64,000 nucleotides of DNA from Sphingomonadales bacterium (GCA_016714795.1 JADKCA010000006.1:62001-126000), one strand, 5' to 3'. Counted from the first letter of the stretch, positions 41,781 to 51,348 are shown. Numbers and translations: made by a program. The notes: generated by a model not told the origin, from the letters alone.

Positions 41781-42719
41781 CTAAAGTGCCAAGAATGATT
41801 TCTTATCACCATGCCATTTCATCTTCTGCACTGCACAGAGCTTGGCATCGGGCTGGGTGCTATAGGCTTCGCAATCCTCTGCACGCTCCACCGTCATCAC
41901 CTGCGCAGGCGTTGCCGCCACAGAGATTCGGATCATCTTGGCGGACAATGCCATGCCCGGCTGGGCGGCATCACCTGCGGTCACCATCAGATCATCGGGC
42001 AGGTCCACCGAATCCCGGTCATCGGTGTAAACGCAGCTGCTTCCGTTCAACAGCCAGTCGCGCGCGCCATCGCCATCCACATCGGGCACAGAGATGGGCT
42101 GGAAATATTCATCGCCATAGTCCCCCAAACCTGCGCCCATGGCGGTGCACATGGCCTTGCGCGCGGCGACACGGGCTTTCACCGCCTCGGGCACGGGTTC
42201 CGCAAAATTCTCATAGGGAAGCATCAGGCGAATGGTGCCATCGCCCTTTGGCGTCACGCGCTCCACCATCCGCGCCAGCTTTGCATCCCAGCCAAAACTG
42301 GTCGGACATTCCTCCACACCAAAGCCGCCGCAGACTGAGCCGTGAAAGTCAAAATCGAAAACAGTGCCCAACTCGGTCTTGCGGGTCTTCACCTCACGCA
42401 CTTGCCGTTCAAACACGATCTGAGGATCGCCGCCTGCCACGCCCCGCCATAGCTGATACCGGCATCCGCCCGTGCCACACCAGCTGGCTGAGCCATATTT
42501 CTCCCAATCCACCTGCCAGTCGGGAATCGCATCGCCATCAACATCCACCCGCTTCATCGCGGATTTGAGCTTGGATACCGACATGGGATCCGGATCACCA
42601 TCCATGCTGTTCTGGATCGCTTTGGCAATCGCCGTGCGCGGATCAGGCTTGGGCGCGGCCTGCACCGCTGCCACCGTCAGGGAGAGGCCCGCAATTCCGA
42701 TCAAAACACGATGCAACAT
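41781..42719 (-). CDS. Secreted protein of unknown function with DxDGD-type motifs
   Basis: A 312-residue protein with a signal peptide (MLHRVLIGIAGLSLTVAAVQA). Two Asp-rich, calcium-loop-like motifs are visible: VDVDGDAIPDWQ (about residues 58-69) and PDVDGDGARDWL (about 211-222), similar to repeats of FG-GAP or EF-hand-like proteins. Several cysteine pairs (WCGTGGC, CGGFGVEEC) suggest disulfides. No known family is claimed. It may be co-transcribed with the next gene (63-base gap). Confidence 0.7.
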   Translation of the reverse strand: MLHRVLIGIAGLSLTVAAVQAAPKPDPRTAIAKAIQNSMDGDPDPMSVSKLKSAMKRVDVDGDAIPDWQVDWEKYGSASWCGTGGCRYQLWRGVAGGDPQIVFERQVREVKTRKTELGTVFDFDFHGSVCGGFGVEECPTSFGWDAKLARMVERVTPKGDGTIRLMLPYENFAEPVPEAVKARVAARKAMCTAMGAGLGDYGDEYFQPISVPDVDGDGARDWLLNGSSCVYTDDRDSVDLPDDLMVTAGDAAQPGMALSAKMIRISVAATPAQVMTVERAEDCEAYSTQPDAKLCAVQKMKWHGDKKSFLAL

Positions 42720-42784
42720 GATTCACCTTCGACACAATGGAGCGACCGCCTTGCCATGGATGGCCGTGACGCGATTGGACAAAT

Positions 42785-44578
42785 TCAACCGCGCGTTGCG
42801 AGGTCTTCCACCATCATCGCCAGATCGAGCCAGCGTTCCTCCATCGCGTCTTTCTCACCCCGCGCGGCCTCCAGCCGGGCATTGGCAGCGGCAAAGCGCT
42901 TGGGATCGCGCGTGTAGAGCCCGCCATCAGCGAGTTCGGCTTCCAGCGCCGCCATTTCTGCCTCAATCTGTTCGATCTGGCCGGGCAACAGATCATAATC
43001 GCGCTGATCTTTGAAGGAGAGCTTGGTCTTTTGCGCAGGCGGTGGCGGTATGGCGGGTGCGGCCTTGGGCGCTGCCGGTTTGGATGCCGTACGCGGAGCC
43101 TCGCGCTTGCGTTCCCAATCGGCATAGCCACCCGCAACAATGTCCACCTTGCCCGAGCCATCGAGCCCCAGCGTGAGCGTGACGGTGCGGTCCAGAAAGT
43201 CACGATCATGGCTGACAAGCAGAACGGTGCCATCATAGTCCGCAATGACTTCCTGCAACAGGTCGAGCGTTTCGAGATCGAGATCGTTGGTCGGCTCATC
43301 CAGCACCAGCAGATTGGAAGGCCGCGCGAATTCGCGCGCCAGCAACAGCCGCGACTGCTCCCCGCCCGAAAGCGTGCCAATCCGCGCTTCGGACATGCCG
43401 GGATCGAACAGGAATTCCTTGAGATAGCCTTGAATATGCTTCTTCTCGCCGCGCACATCCACCCAGTCTCCACCTTCGGCCAAGATGTCGCGCACCCGCT
43501 TCTCGGGCGTCATCAGCGCGCGTTGCTGATCAATCACGATGCCGTTGAGTGTCTTGGCCAGCTTGATATGGCCTTCGCTGGGCTGGATTTCGCCCGTCAG
43601 CAACTTGAGCAGGCTCGATTTGCCGGTGCCGTTCGCGCCGACGATGCCGATCCGGTCCCCGCGCTGGATGCGCAGCGAGAAGTTGCGGATAATGGTGCGC
43701 TCGCCATAACGCAGCGTCACATTGTCCGCCTCGATGACCGATTTGGTGCGGACATCATCGCTTGCCATGCCCAGCTTGGCGGTGCCCGGCGGCCCCATCA
43801 TGGCAGCGCGGGTGGCGCGCATCTGATGGAGCTTCTCCAGCCGCCCCTGATTGCGCTTGCGCCGCCCGGTCACACCCCGCAGCAACCAATGCTCTTCAAT
43901 CTTCAGCTTGGCGTCAAGCCGTTCGGCATTGCGGGCTTCATCGGCAAACACTTTGTCCTGCCACGCCTCGAACCCGCCAAAGCCGATTTCCGTGCGGCGC
44001 AACTGGTTGCGGTCGATCCACAAAGTCGAACGCGTCAGCCGCGTCAGGAAGGTCCGGTCATGGCTGATCGCCACAAACGCGCCGGTAAAGCGCGACAGCC
44101 AGTCTTCGAGCCACTGGATGGCGGCCAGATCGAGATGGTTGGTCGGCTCGTCGAGCAGCAACACGTCCGGGTCCATCGCCAGTGCGCGGACCAGTCCGGC
44201 GCGCCGCCGCTCGCCACCGCTGGCAGAAGCCGCAACGCGCGAAAGATCAATGCCCAGCTGATCGGCAATCGCTTCCGCTTCATAGGCCTCCGGCGCGTCG
44301 GACCCGGCCAGAACCCAGTCGCGCAGCGTTTCAAACCCGTCAAAGCGCGGCTCCTGTTCCAGCAGCACCACGCGCGTGCCGGGGCGGATCGTCCGCCGCC
44401 CCTCATCAGCATCAATCGTGCCCGCAATCAGTTTCAACAGCGTGGTCTTGCCCGCGCCATTGCGCCCGATCAGCGCCAGCCGGTCGCGTTCGTGGATGTA
44501 GAGGTCCAGCCCCTTGAACAGCCAGCCAGAGCCCTGAACCAGCCCTAGGCCTTCATATCCCATAATCGGTGCGGCCAT
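42785..44578 (-). CDS. uup: ABC-F ATPase, Uup-like
   Basis: A soluble protein of 597 residues with two ABC domains and no membrane segment. Walker A motifs are GRNGAGKTT and GANGTGKSS, signatures are SASGGERRR and LSGGEQSRL, and DEPTNHLDL and DEPTNDLDL follow. A Pro/Ala-rich linker (about 510-528) leads to a coiled-coil C terminus, the plan of Uup. ABC-F proteins act on the ribosome; Uup also affects DNA transposition and replication in E. coli. It stands alone in this region. Confidence 0.9.
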   Translation of the reverse strand: MAAPIMGYEGLGLVQGSGWLFKGLDLYIHERDRLALIGRNGAGKTTLLKLIAGTIDADEGRRTIRPGTRVVLLEQEPRFDGFETLRDWVLAGSDAPEAYEAEAIADQLGIDLSRVAASASGGERRRAGLVRALAMDPDVLLLDEPTNHLDLAAIQWLEDWLSRFTGAFVAISHDRTFLTRLTRSTLWIDRNQLRRTEIGFGGFEAWQDKVFADEARNAERLDAKLKIEEHWLLRGVTGRRKRNQGRLEKLHQMRATRAAMMGPPGTAKLGMASDDVRTKSVIEADNVTLRYGERTIIRNFSLRIQRGDRIGIVGANGTGKSSLLKLLTGEIQPSEGHIKLAKTLNGIVIDQQRALMTPEKRVRDILAEGGDWVDVRGEKKHIQGYLKEFLFDPGMSEARIGTLSGGEQSRLLLAREFARPSNLLVLDEPTNDLDLETLDLLQEVIADYDGTVLLVSHDRDFLDRTVTLTLGLDGSGKVDIVAGGYADWERKREAPRTASKPAAPKAAPAIPPPPAQKTKLSFKDQRDYDLLPGQIEQIEAEMAALEAELADGGLYTRDPKRFAAANARLEAARGEKDAMEERWLDLAMMVEDLATRG

Positions 44579-44675
44579 CGGGGGTTCGTCTCCAGTGTAA
44601 GCAGGTTGAGCGCGCCGCGCCTACAGCCTGCCCGCGCGGTTGACAACGCCCGCCCCATGCCGGACACCGCTATGC

Positions 44676-45896
44676 ATGAGAGAGGATCTGCCCGCACAGG
44701 GCGAATGGCAGCGCGGCTGGACCGTGGCAGTGGGCGCGGGGCTGACAGCAGCGACAGGTGCAAACCTGCTCTATTTCGTGTTCAGTATCTTCATCCCTTC
44801 GCTGATGAAAGACACGGGCTGGACGCTGGGGCAATTCTCCCAATTGCAGGCGCTGGTCGGGCTCGGCTCGCTGGTCGCGCCGCTGGTGGGCTGGGCGTTC
44901 GACCATTATGGCCTGCGCCCGGTCTATGCGCTGGGCATGGTGGCGCTGACGCTGCTTTACATCTTTATCGCGCTGATGCCGCTCCATCCGATATTGTTCG
45001 GAGTGATGGTGTTCGTCACCGGCGTGATCGGCGTGTTCACGACCTCCATTGCCTATACCCGCGCCGTGACACCCTGGTTCACGGTGCATCGCGGCTTTGC
45101 GCTCGCTGTCTCCGCCACCGGACTGTCATTGGCGGCCATCATCTTTCCGCCCATCTTCGAACGGCTGATTTCGGTGGAAGGCTGGCGCGCAGGCTATTGG
45201 CTACTGGCCGCGCTGAGCGGGTTGATCGGCCTGCCCGTCGTGCTGATGGTGCTGCGCGATCCGCCCTGGCACACTGAAACCATCGCTCGCCCAGCCAGCC
45301 GGGACGATGCGGATCATGGCTTTGCCCGTACTCCCACCTTCTGGGCCATCGGCCTCGCCTATATCTGCATCAACCTGCCGGGAGGCGGCCTTTTGAGCCA
45401 GGCTGTGCCGATGTTGCAGGAAGAGGGGCTGAGCTTCACTTTTGCTGCATGGGGCATTTCCGCCTTTGCTTCGGGCCAGCTGGTGGGCCGTCTCGGCTGC
45501 GGCTGGCTGCTGGACCGGCGCAACCCCTCCCGTGTGGCCGCCTTGTTCACCGCCATTCCGGCGATTGGCTGCCTGATCCTGTGGAGCACGCACGGCAGCA
45601 CGCTTGTTGCCCTGCTCGCCATCGCGGCAGTGGGCATCCAGCAAGGGGCGGAGATTGATCTCATCCCCTTCTTCGTTGCCCGCCGCTTCGGCACACAGCG
45701 CTACGGCACCATTTATGGCTGGTTGCAGATGCTTGCCTGGGCCGGCACACTGACCGGCATCCTGCTGTTTGGCAAAGTCCATGACTGGACCGGAAGTTAC
45801 GCGCTGTTCCAGATGGGCGCGGCGGTGGCCTATCTCATCGCCGCCCTCACTTTTAGCCAGATCCGCCTGCCTCCGGTTACGCCCGTCAACCGCTGA
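44676..45896 (+). CDS. MFS transporter
   Basis: A 406-residue membrane protein with about twelve hydrophobic helices. The family loop between helices 2 and 3 reads GWAFDHYGLRPVY and a matching loop GWLLDRRNPSRV follows helix 8. The substrate is unknown; the group contains monocarboxylate and other organic-anion carriers. I chose ATG 44676 (MREDLPAQGEWQRG), although no strong ribosome site precedes it. Its 3' end overlaps the converging hydrolase by 11 bases. Confidence 0.85.
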   Translation: MREDLPAQGEWQRGWTVAVGAGLTAATGANLLYFVFSIFIPSLMKDTGWTLGQFSQLQALVGLGSLVAPLVGWAFDHYGLRPVYALGMVALTLLYIFIALMPLHPILFGVMVFVTGVIGVFTTSIAYTRAVTPWFTVHRGFALAVSATGLSLAAIIFPPIFERLISVEGWRAGYWLLAALSGLIGLPVVLMVLRDPPWHTETIARPASRDDADHGFARTPTFWAIGLAYICINLPGGGLLSQAVPMLQEEGLSFTFAAWGISAFASGQLVGRLGCGWLLDRRNPSRVAALFTAIPAIGCLILWSTHGSTLVALLAIAAVGIQQGAEIDLIPFFVARRFGTQRYGTIYGWLQMLAWAGTLTGILLFGKVHDWTGSYALFQMGAAVAYLIAALTFSQIRLPPVTPVNR

Positions 45897-46767
45897 TAAA
45901 CGCCGCCATGCGCTTTTGCGCGGCGCGACTTTCGGGGAAGAAGAAGATCGGCCAATCGTGCATCAGCCCTGCGCCTTCCACATAATCGACCGCAGGCAGC
46001 TTCGCCTTCAGCGCGCGCGCATCGGGCAAGAGAATATCTGCACCGCCGCCAAACGACAGGATCGGCGGCAGGCCGGACCAGTCGCCATGGATCGGGCTGA
46101 CGCGCGGATCAGCTAAACCTGCCGCCCCTGCATACATTTCAGCCGCTTCCTTGATTCCGCGAATCGTGAGGATGGCGTCTTTGGGCTCGATCCCCGGTTG
46201 ATCGGGGTGATTGGGGTTCGCCTCGAGCCACGGACAAATCAGCAGGATCCTGGCAGGCAGCGCCAGCCCCGCATCGCGCGCGCCCATGACTGTTGCCGCC
46301 GTTAGTCCGCCGCCTGCCGAATCGCCGCCCATGGTGAAAGGCGCACCCGCCTGTGCGGCCACGAAATTGCGATAGAAATCGAGCGCAAAGCCGGTGATTG
46401 CTCCGACTTCGTCCATCGGTGCGAGCGGATAAAGTGGCGCCACCGAGCGGATGCCATGCGTGGCGGCCAAATAGGCCAGATAGTCCCAATGTGCTTCTGA
46501 CGCGGGATACACATAGCCACCGCCATGCCAATACAGCATCGTCCCCTTGGCCGCTCCGTCCTTCGGATCGAACGTCCAGACCGCCCGCCCCTGAAATTCG
46601 CTGAAGCTGATGGCGCAAGCCTTGCGGTTCTTTTCGGAAGGTGCGCTGGGCACGGAAAGCGCCTGCGCCTGTATCTCCGCAAAGCCCGGTCCACCGGAGA
46701 ACATCTTCTTGTAGGTGCCCGTGGTGCGCAGCAGCCACTGGATCACGGTTGCGGTTACACTCGGCAT
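45886..46767 (-). CDS. HSL-family alpha/beta hydrolase (acetyl esterase-like)
   Basis: A 293-residue hydrolase of the hormone-sensitive lipase family. The oxyanion HGGG motif is in YWHGGGYVYPASE, the nucleophile elbow is GGDSAGGGLTAA, and the acid and His are likely in GGADILLPDA and LMHDWPIFFF. No signal peptide is evident. The substrate could be a short-chain ester. It converges on the MFS gene. Confidence 0.88.
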   Translation of the reverse strand: MPSVTATVIQWLLRTTGTYKKMFSGGPGFAEIQAQALSVPSAPSEKNRKACAISFSEFQGRAVWTFDPKDGAAKGTMLYWHGGGYVYPASEAHWDYLAYLAATHGIRSVAPLYPLAPMDEVGAITGFALDFYRNFVAAQAGAPFTMGGDSAGGGLTAATVMGARDAGLALPARILLICPWLEANPNHPDQPGIEPKDAILTIRGIKEAAEMYAGAAGLADPRVSPIHGDWSGLPPILSFGGGADILLPDARALKAKLPAVDYVEGAGLMHDWPIFFFPESRAAQKRMAAFISG

Positions 46768-46870
46768 GCTGCTCTCCCCCTATGTAGCGCACATAGTGGC
46801 AATGGGGCTCGAAAGGTCAAGGCATGGTCGTTCATCACATATTCAAAGCCTGCCCCCTATTTCGCTCTTT

Positions 46871-47185
46871 ATGAAGTTGCTCAATCTCCTCATTCCGGCC
46901 CTCATTGCCATCGTCACCGCCGCAGCCCCAGTGGATGCGCGCGAGAAAAGGTCTGGCGAGCAGGATGATGTCTACAAGGGCACGCAGGGCGGCGCGGTCA
47001 AATCGCTGCGCTCGATTGAAAACAGCGTGGTGCCGGGCATGAAATCGCAGGGTGCAGACTATATCGGACAGGAATATGATGGCGATCTCAACCGCTATCG
47101 CCTGAAGTTCCTCAAAGGAAAATCTGTTATCTGGGTTGATGTTGATGGCCGAACCGGTGCAATCATCGGTCGCGCGGGCGGCTGA
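46871..47185 (+). CDS. Periplasmic PepSY-like small protein
   Basis: A 104-residue protein with a signal peptide (MKLLNLLIPALIAIVTAAAPVDA). The core matches the PepSY shape, with GADYIGQEYDGDLNRYRLKF and VIWVDVDGRTGAIIGRAG. PepSY proteins beside two-component systems are believed to tune the sensor. It lies directly upstream of a response regulator and kinase in the same direction. I chose ATG 46871 by signal peptide; an earlier in-frame start is antisense to the hydrolase. Confidence 0.85.
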   Translation: MKLLNLLIPALIAIVTAAAPVDAREKRSGEQDDVYKGTQGGAVKSLRSIENSVVPGMKSQGADYIGQEYDGDLNRYRLKFLKGKSVIWVDVDGRTGAIIGRAGG

Positions 47186-47224
47186 TCCAGCTCTCCCGAT
47201 CCATTTTGAGCGAAGGAACGCATC

Positions 47225-47890
47225 GTGCGCCTGCTGATTGTTGAAGACGAACCCACATTGGGGAACCAGCTGAAGACCACGCTGGAAGGTGCTGGTTATG
47301 CCGTGGATCTCGCCACCGACGGAGAAGACGGGCATTTTCTGGGCTCCACCGAAACCTATGATGCCGTGATCCTCGATCTCGGCCTGCCGGAGATTGACGG
47401 GCTCACCGTGCTGGACCGCTGGCGCAAGGAGGGCCGGGTGATGCCCGTGCTGGTGCTCACTGCGCGCGACAGCTGGTCTGACAAGGTGGCTGGCCTGGAT
47501 GCGGGCGCGGATGATTATCTCGCCAAGCCCTTTCAGGCGCAGGAACTGATTGCCCGGCTGCGCGCCCTCATCCGCCGCGCTTCAGGCAATGCCTCATCCG
47601 AACTGATCGCAGGCGATGTCCGGCTGGACACGCGCTCCGGCCGCGTCACGCTGGCGGGTGATCCGGTGAAGATGACGGCACAGGAATATAAGCTGCTTTC
47701 CTACCTGATGCACCATAAGGGCAAGGTCGTTTCCCGCACCGAACTGATCGAGCATATCTACGATCAGGATTTCGACCGCGATTCGAACACGATCGAGGTT
47801 TTCGTCACGCGCATCCGCAAGAAGCTGGGCCAGAATGTCATCACCACAATCCGCGGACTCGGCTACAGCCTCGAAGAGCCCGCAGCCTGA
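47225..47890 (+). CDS. OmpR-family response regulator, PhoP/FeuP-like
   Basis: A 221-residue regulator. Acidic pair E7-D8, phospho-acceptor D51 in AVILDLGLPEIDGL, and the lysine in YLAKPFQ form the receiver. The winged-helix part shows VKMTAQEYKLLSYLMHHKGK and FVTRIRKKLG. The start is GTG 47225. The next kinase overlaps it by 56 bases. It is similar in plan to FeuP or PhoP; the signal is unknown. Confidence 0.92.
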   Translation: MRLLIVEDEPTLGNQLKTTLEGAGYAVDLATDGEDGHFLGSTETYDAVILDLGLPEIDGLTVLDRWRKEGRVMPVLVLTARDSWSDKVAGLDAGADDYLAKPFQAQELIARLRALIRRASGNASSELIAGDVRLDTRSGRVTLAGDPVKMTAQEYKLLSYLMHHKGKVVSRTELIEHIYDQDFDRDSNTIEVFVTRIRKKLGQNVITTIRGLGYSLEEPAA

Positions 47891-49244
47891 TCTGATCAAG
47901 CCGACTGGTTCGCTGCAACGGCGCATGATCGCCGTGGCCGCGCTATGGATCATCCTGCTGCTCGGCGCGGGCGGCTTTGCGCTGGACCGCGTGCTGACCA
48001 GCGCCATCACCCGCAATTTCGATGACGGGCTGAGCTATGTCCTCACCTCCATGGCCGCCTCTGCCGAGATTGACGATCTGGGCGAAGTCCGCCTGATCCG
48101 CCCGCTGGGGGATCAGCGCTTTCTGGAGGTCTATTCGGGGCTCTACTGGCAGATCAGCGGGCCAGGCTATGAACCGTTCCGCTCCCGCTCGCTGTGGGAC
48201 CGCGCGCTCAAGATCGACAAGCTGCCTGCGGGCGAAGATATTCATGTCTATGACAGCAGCGAGTTCGAGACCTATGACGAAGGTCTGGTCCGCGTCGCAG
48301 AGCGGGAAATCAAGCTCCCCATGTCAGACGTCAGCTGGCGTTTTCAGGTGGCGCAGAGCCGCGCCGAGCTGGACGCGCAGATCAGCACAATCCGCAACAC
48401 GCTGCTCGTCAGCTTTGCGGTGCTTGCCATCGGCTTGATCGCGATGGCGGCGATCCAGTCGGTCTATGGGTTGTGGCCGCTGCGCTCGCTGCGCCGCTCC
48501 ATCTCAGACTTACGACAGGGTCGACTCCACCGTGTGGCAGAAGGCCATCTGCCGAGCGAAGTCGCGCCACTGGTGGAAGAGTTGAATGCCTTGCTCGACC
48601 ATAATGAGCGGCAGGCCGAGGAAGCCCGTGCCCATGCCGGCAATCTCGCCCATGCGCTCAAGACACCGCTGACCGTCATCATGAACGCCGCCACCGCCAA
48701 GGCTGGCGATCTGGACGAAACGGTGATCCGCGAAGCGACGACGATGCGGCGACAGGTGGACCACCACCTCGCCCGCGCGCGCGCTGTGGGTCGGCGGGGC
48801 CATGGCCAAAGCCGGGCCGAAGTCTGGCCGAGCCTTGAATCGGTCGAACGCGCGCTTTCGCGGCTCTACCCGCACGTCCGCTTCGACATGGATGGAGACA
48901 AGGAAACCATCGCCCGCGTCGAGCGGCAGGATCTGGACGAGATGCTGGGCAACATCATCGAGAATGCGGCCAAATATGGCGGAGGCAGCGTGTTCGTGAC
49001 GGTGACGCGCGACGATGCCATGGTGGACATTGCCGTGGAGGACGATGGCATCGGCCTGTCTGAAGCCGACCGCGCCAAACTGTTCAACCGCGGCGAGCGG
49101 CTGGACCAGACCAAACCCGGCACTGGCCTGGGCCTCGCCATCGTCCGCGATGTGGCGGAGATTTACGGCGGCACGGTGTCGCTGGAAGAGAGCGAGGATA
49201 TGGGCGGTGTGCTTGCGCGGTTGCGGTTGCCGATGGCGGGGTGA
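47835..49244 (+). CDS. Sensor histidine kinase, PhoQ/FeuQ-like
   Basis: A membrane kinase with helices at about residues 30-52 and 193-215, a periplasmic sensor domain between them, then HAMP. The phosphorylated His lies in HAGNLAHALKTPLTVI; N box is NIIENAAKYGG, G1 is EDDGIGL, and G2 is GTGLGLAIV. ATG 47835 gives a 56-base overlap with the regulator; ATG 47925 is an alternative. A terminator follows. The trio resembles Sinorhizobium FeuPQ with the FeuN inhibitor, by analogy only. Confidence 0.92.
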   Translation: MSSPQSADSATASKSPQPDLIKPTGSLQRRMIAVAALWIILLLGAGGFALDRVLTSAITRNFDDGLSYVLTSMAASAEIDDLGEVRLIRPLGDQRFLEVYSGLYWQISGPGYEPFRSRSLWDRALKIDKLPAGEDIHVYDSSEFETYDEGLVRVAEREIKLPMSDVSWRFQVAQSRAELDAQISTIRNTLLVSFAVLAIGLIAMAAIQSVYGLWPLRSLRRSISDLRQGRLHRVAEGHLPSEVAPLVEELNALLDHNERQAEEARAHAGNLAHALKTPLTVIMNAATAKAGDLDETVIREATTMRRQVDHHLARARAVGRRGHGQSRAEVWPSLESVERALSRLYPHVRFDMDGDKETIARVERQDLDEMLGNIIENAAKYGGGSVFVTVTRDDAMVDIAVEDDGIGLSEADRAKLFNRGERLDQTKPGTGLGLAIVRDVAEIYGGTVSLEESEDMGGVLARLRLPMAG

Positions 49245-49255
49245 GGCGAAAATAG

Positions 49256-49290
49256 CCGCTCATGCTGAGGAGCTGTTGAGCGGGTTTTTT
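49256..49290 (+). terminator. Rho-independent terminator of the two-component operon
   Basis: A stem CCGCTCA / TGAGCGG encloses an inner GCT / AGC stem and is followed by six T residues. It lies directly after the kinase stop and before the converging proS end. Confidence 0.75.
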
Positions 49291-49299
49291 ATCGAGGGC

Positions 49300-50826
49300 T
49301 CAGTAGGTCCGCCCGATCAAAATCCGCTCCACGGCCTTCTCGCCCGTAAAGAAGCACACCCCGTCCGCCGGGGCCGCATCCAGCGGCGTGTTGCGCATCG
49401 TCAGCTTCAGTTCTTTCAGCCTGGCGACAATGCCATCCAGCACAGCGCCCGAGGGCCGCGCCCATTGGACTTCGGCCCAGCCGACCACCTTGTCCTCGCT
49501 ACCCTTGAAGTGCTTGGCGAGATCGGTCACGTCGCGAGCAATCGCGCCGTCGAGCCTCGCCTTGGCTTCGGCATGAAGGGCCGCCTGAATCTCTTCGAGC
49601 AACCCGGCCGCCTGCGCCACAAAATCGCTGCGCGGGGTGAAGGCGGTCGCGAGCTTGCCATTCTCCTGATACAGACGGTCGCGGCGGATCACCGCGGTCT
49701 TGCCGTCAGCGACATCGCGCGGACCGATTTCAACGATGATCGGTGCGCCCTTCTTCACCCAGTTCCAGCGTTTGGTCTGCGCCTTGACCGCCTTGGTGTC
49801 GAACAGCACGCGCACTTGCTCGCCAAAGGCTGAAAGCGCGCCGAGTTCCTTTGCCAGCGTACGCCCATAATCGATCACGGCAGCGTCGCCCTCATCATCG
49901 CGCAGCATCGGCACGATCACGATCTGGTGCGGCGCAATCTGGGGCGGACAGCGCAGACCGTCATCATCGCCGTGCGTCATGATGACGCCGCCGATCAGCC
50001 GCGTGGAGACGCCCCAGCTGGTCGTGTGCGCATGCTGGATGCCGCCTTCCTTGTCCTGATATCTGATGCCCGCCGCCTCGGCAAAGCCCGTGCCGAGATA
50101 GTGGCTGGTGCCAGCCTGCAACGCCTTGCCATCCTGCATCATTGCTTCGATGCTGTAAGTGGCGACAGCTCCTGGAAAGCGTTCATTCTCGGGCTTTTCA
50201 CCGGCCACCACCGGCATGGCGAGCGGCCCTTCCGCAAAGGCGCGATACATTTCCAGCGCGCGCATCGTTTCCACCATGGCGTCCTCGCGGTCGACATGCG
50301 CGGTATGGCCTTCCTGCCACAGGAATTCAGACGTACGCAGGAACATGCGCGTCCGCATTTCCCAGCGGACGACATTGGCCCATTGGTTGACGAGCAAAGG
50401 CAGATCGCGCCAGCTCTGCACCCAGCGGGACATGGCCGCGCCGATGACGGTCTCGGACGTGGGGCGCACCACCAGCGGCTCTTCCAGCTTCGATTCAGGA
50501 TCAGGCACCAGCCCGCCCTTCGGCCCCTTCACCAGCCGGTGATGTGTGACAACCGCCATTTCCTTGGCAAAGCCATCCACATGATCAGCTTCTTTTTCAA
50601 AGAAGGAGAGCGGAATGAAGAGCGGGAAATAGCAATTCTCAACGCCCGCTTTCTTGATCTCTGCATCCATCAGCTTCTGGATGCGTTCCCACATGCCATA
50701 GCCCCAGGGCCGGATCACCATGCACCCGCGCACGCCCGATTCCTCGGCCAGATCAGCTTCGCTGATGACCTCCTGATACCATTGGGCAAAGTTCTGCTGA
50801 CGGGTGGTGTTGAGCGCGTGTTTCAT
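49300..50826 (-). CDS. proS: Proline-tRNA ligase, archaeal/eukaryote-type
   Basis: ProS of 508 residues charges tRNA-Pro. It begins MKHALNTTRQQNFAQWYQEV at ATG 50826. Class II motifs include RPTSETVIGAAMSRWV, WRDLPLLVNQWANVVRWEMR and FLWQEGHTAHVDRE. It lacks the bacterial INS editing insert and ends in GRTY, the arrangement of the archaeal/eukaryote type (type 3), also known in other alphaproteobacteria. Confidence 0.95.
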   Translation of the reverse strand: MKHALNTTRQQNFAQWYQEVISEADLAEESGVRGCMVIRPWGYGMWERIQKLMDAEIKKAGVENCYFPLFIPLSFFEKEADHVDGFAKEMAVVTHHRLVKGPKGGLVPDPESKLEEPLVVRPTSETVIGAAMSRWVQSWRDLPLLVNQWANVVRWEMRTRMFLRTSEFLWQEGHTAHVDREDAMVETMRALEMYRAFAEGPLAMPVVAGEKPENERFPGAVATYSIEAMMQDGKALQAGTSHYLGTGFAEAAGIRYQDKEGGIQHAHTTSWGVSTRLIGGVIMTHGDDDGLRCPPQIAPHQIVIVPMLRDDEGDAAVIDYGRTLAKELGALSAFGEQVRVLFDTKAVKAQTKRWNWVKKGAPIIVEIGPRDVADGKTAVIRRDRLYQENGKLATAFTPRSDFVAQAAGLLEEIQAALHAEAKARLDGAIARDVTDLAKHFKGSEDKVVGWAEVQWARPSGAVLDGIVARLKELKLTMRNTPLDAAPADGVCFFTGEKAVERILIGRTY

Positions 50827-50874
50827 GGGGACTGCCGTTAGCGGCTCCATGCCATGGCCGCAACCGCATGTGCG

Positions 50875-51348
50875 CTACTCCCCTGAGCGCGACGCTTTCA
50901 CCACTTCCACCTGAAACACCAGATCGGCATTGGGCGGAATCGGGCCACCGCCCTCTTCGCCATAGCCCAGCCCGGCGGGAATGCAGAGGCGGGTGATGCC
51001 GCCCTGCGGGATCAGTTGCAGGCCTTCAGCAAAGCCCGAAATCACGCCTCCCACCGGCATGGGCACATTCACATTCTGGTCAAACACCTCGCCCGAATTG
51101 GCCAGATAGCCGATATAATTGATGACCGGCGTATCCCGCTTGCCCGGCATCGCGCCCGTGCCCGCGCGCAACACCTTGTAACCCAGACCGGATGCCGTCG
51201 TCTGCGTGCAGAGACGCTGCCGTTCCGGAATGATCTGCTTGAGCGGAAGCGCGATAGTCGCATCCTTGCCCTTGCCTTTTGGAGCCGCAAGGGCAGCCTG
51301 TGTCAGGCCCAGCAACAGGGCCGCGATTGCGAGGGATCGCTTCTTCAT
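50875..51348 (-). CDS. Secreted FKBP-type peptidyl-prolyl isomerase
   Basis: A 157-residue protein with a signal peptide (MKKRSLAIAALLLGLTQAALA) and a single FKBP domain: GTGAMPGKRDTPVINYIGYL, GEVFDQNVNVPMPVGGVISG and GLGYGEEGGGPIPPNADLVF. It should fold periplasmic proteins. It follows proS upstream on the same strand after a 48-base gap. Confidence 0.92.
   Translation of the reverse strand: MKKRSLAIAALLLGLTQAALAAPKGKGKDATIALPLKQIIPERQRLCTQTTASGLGYKVLRAGTGAMPGKRDTPVINYIGYLANSGEVFDQNVNVPMPVGGVISGFAEGLQLIPQGGITRLCIPAGLGYGEEGGGPIPPNADLVFQVEVVKASRSGE

Noticed and set aside
43031..44548. 505-codon plus-strand open frame opposite uup
   Set aside because: Antisense of both ABC domains, with no motif of its own.
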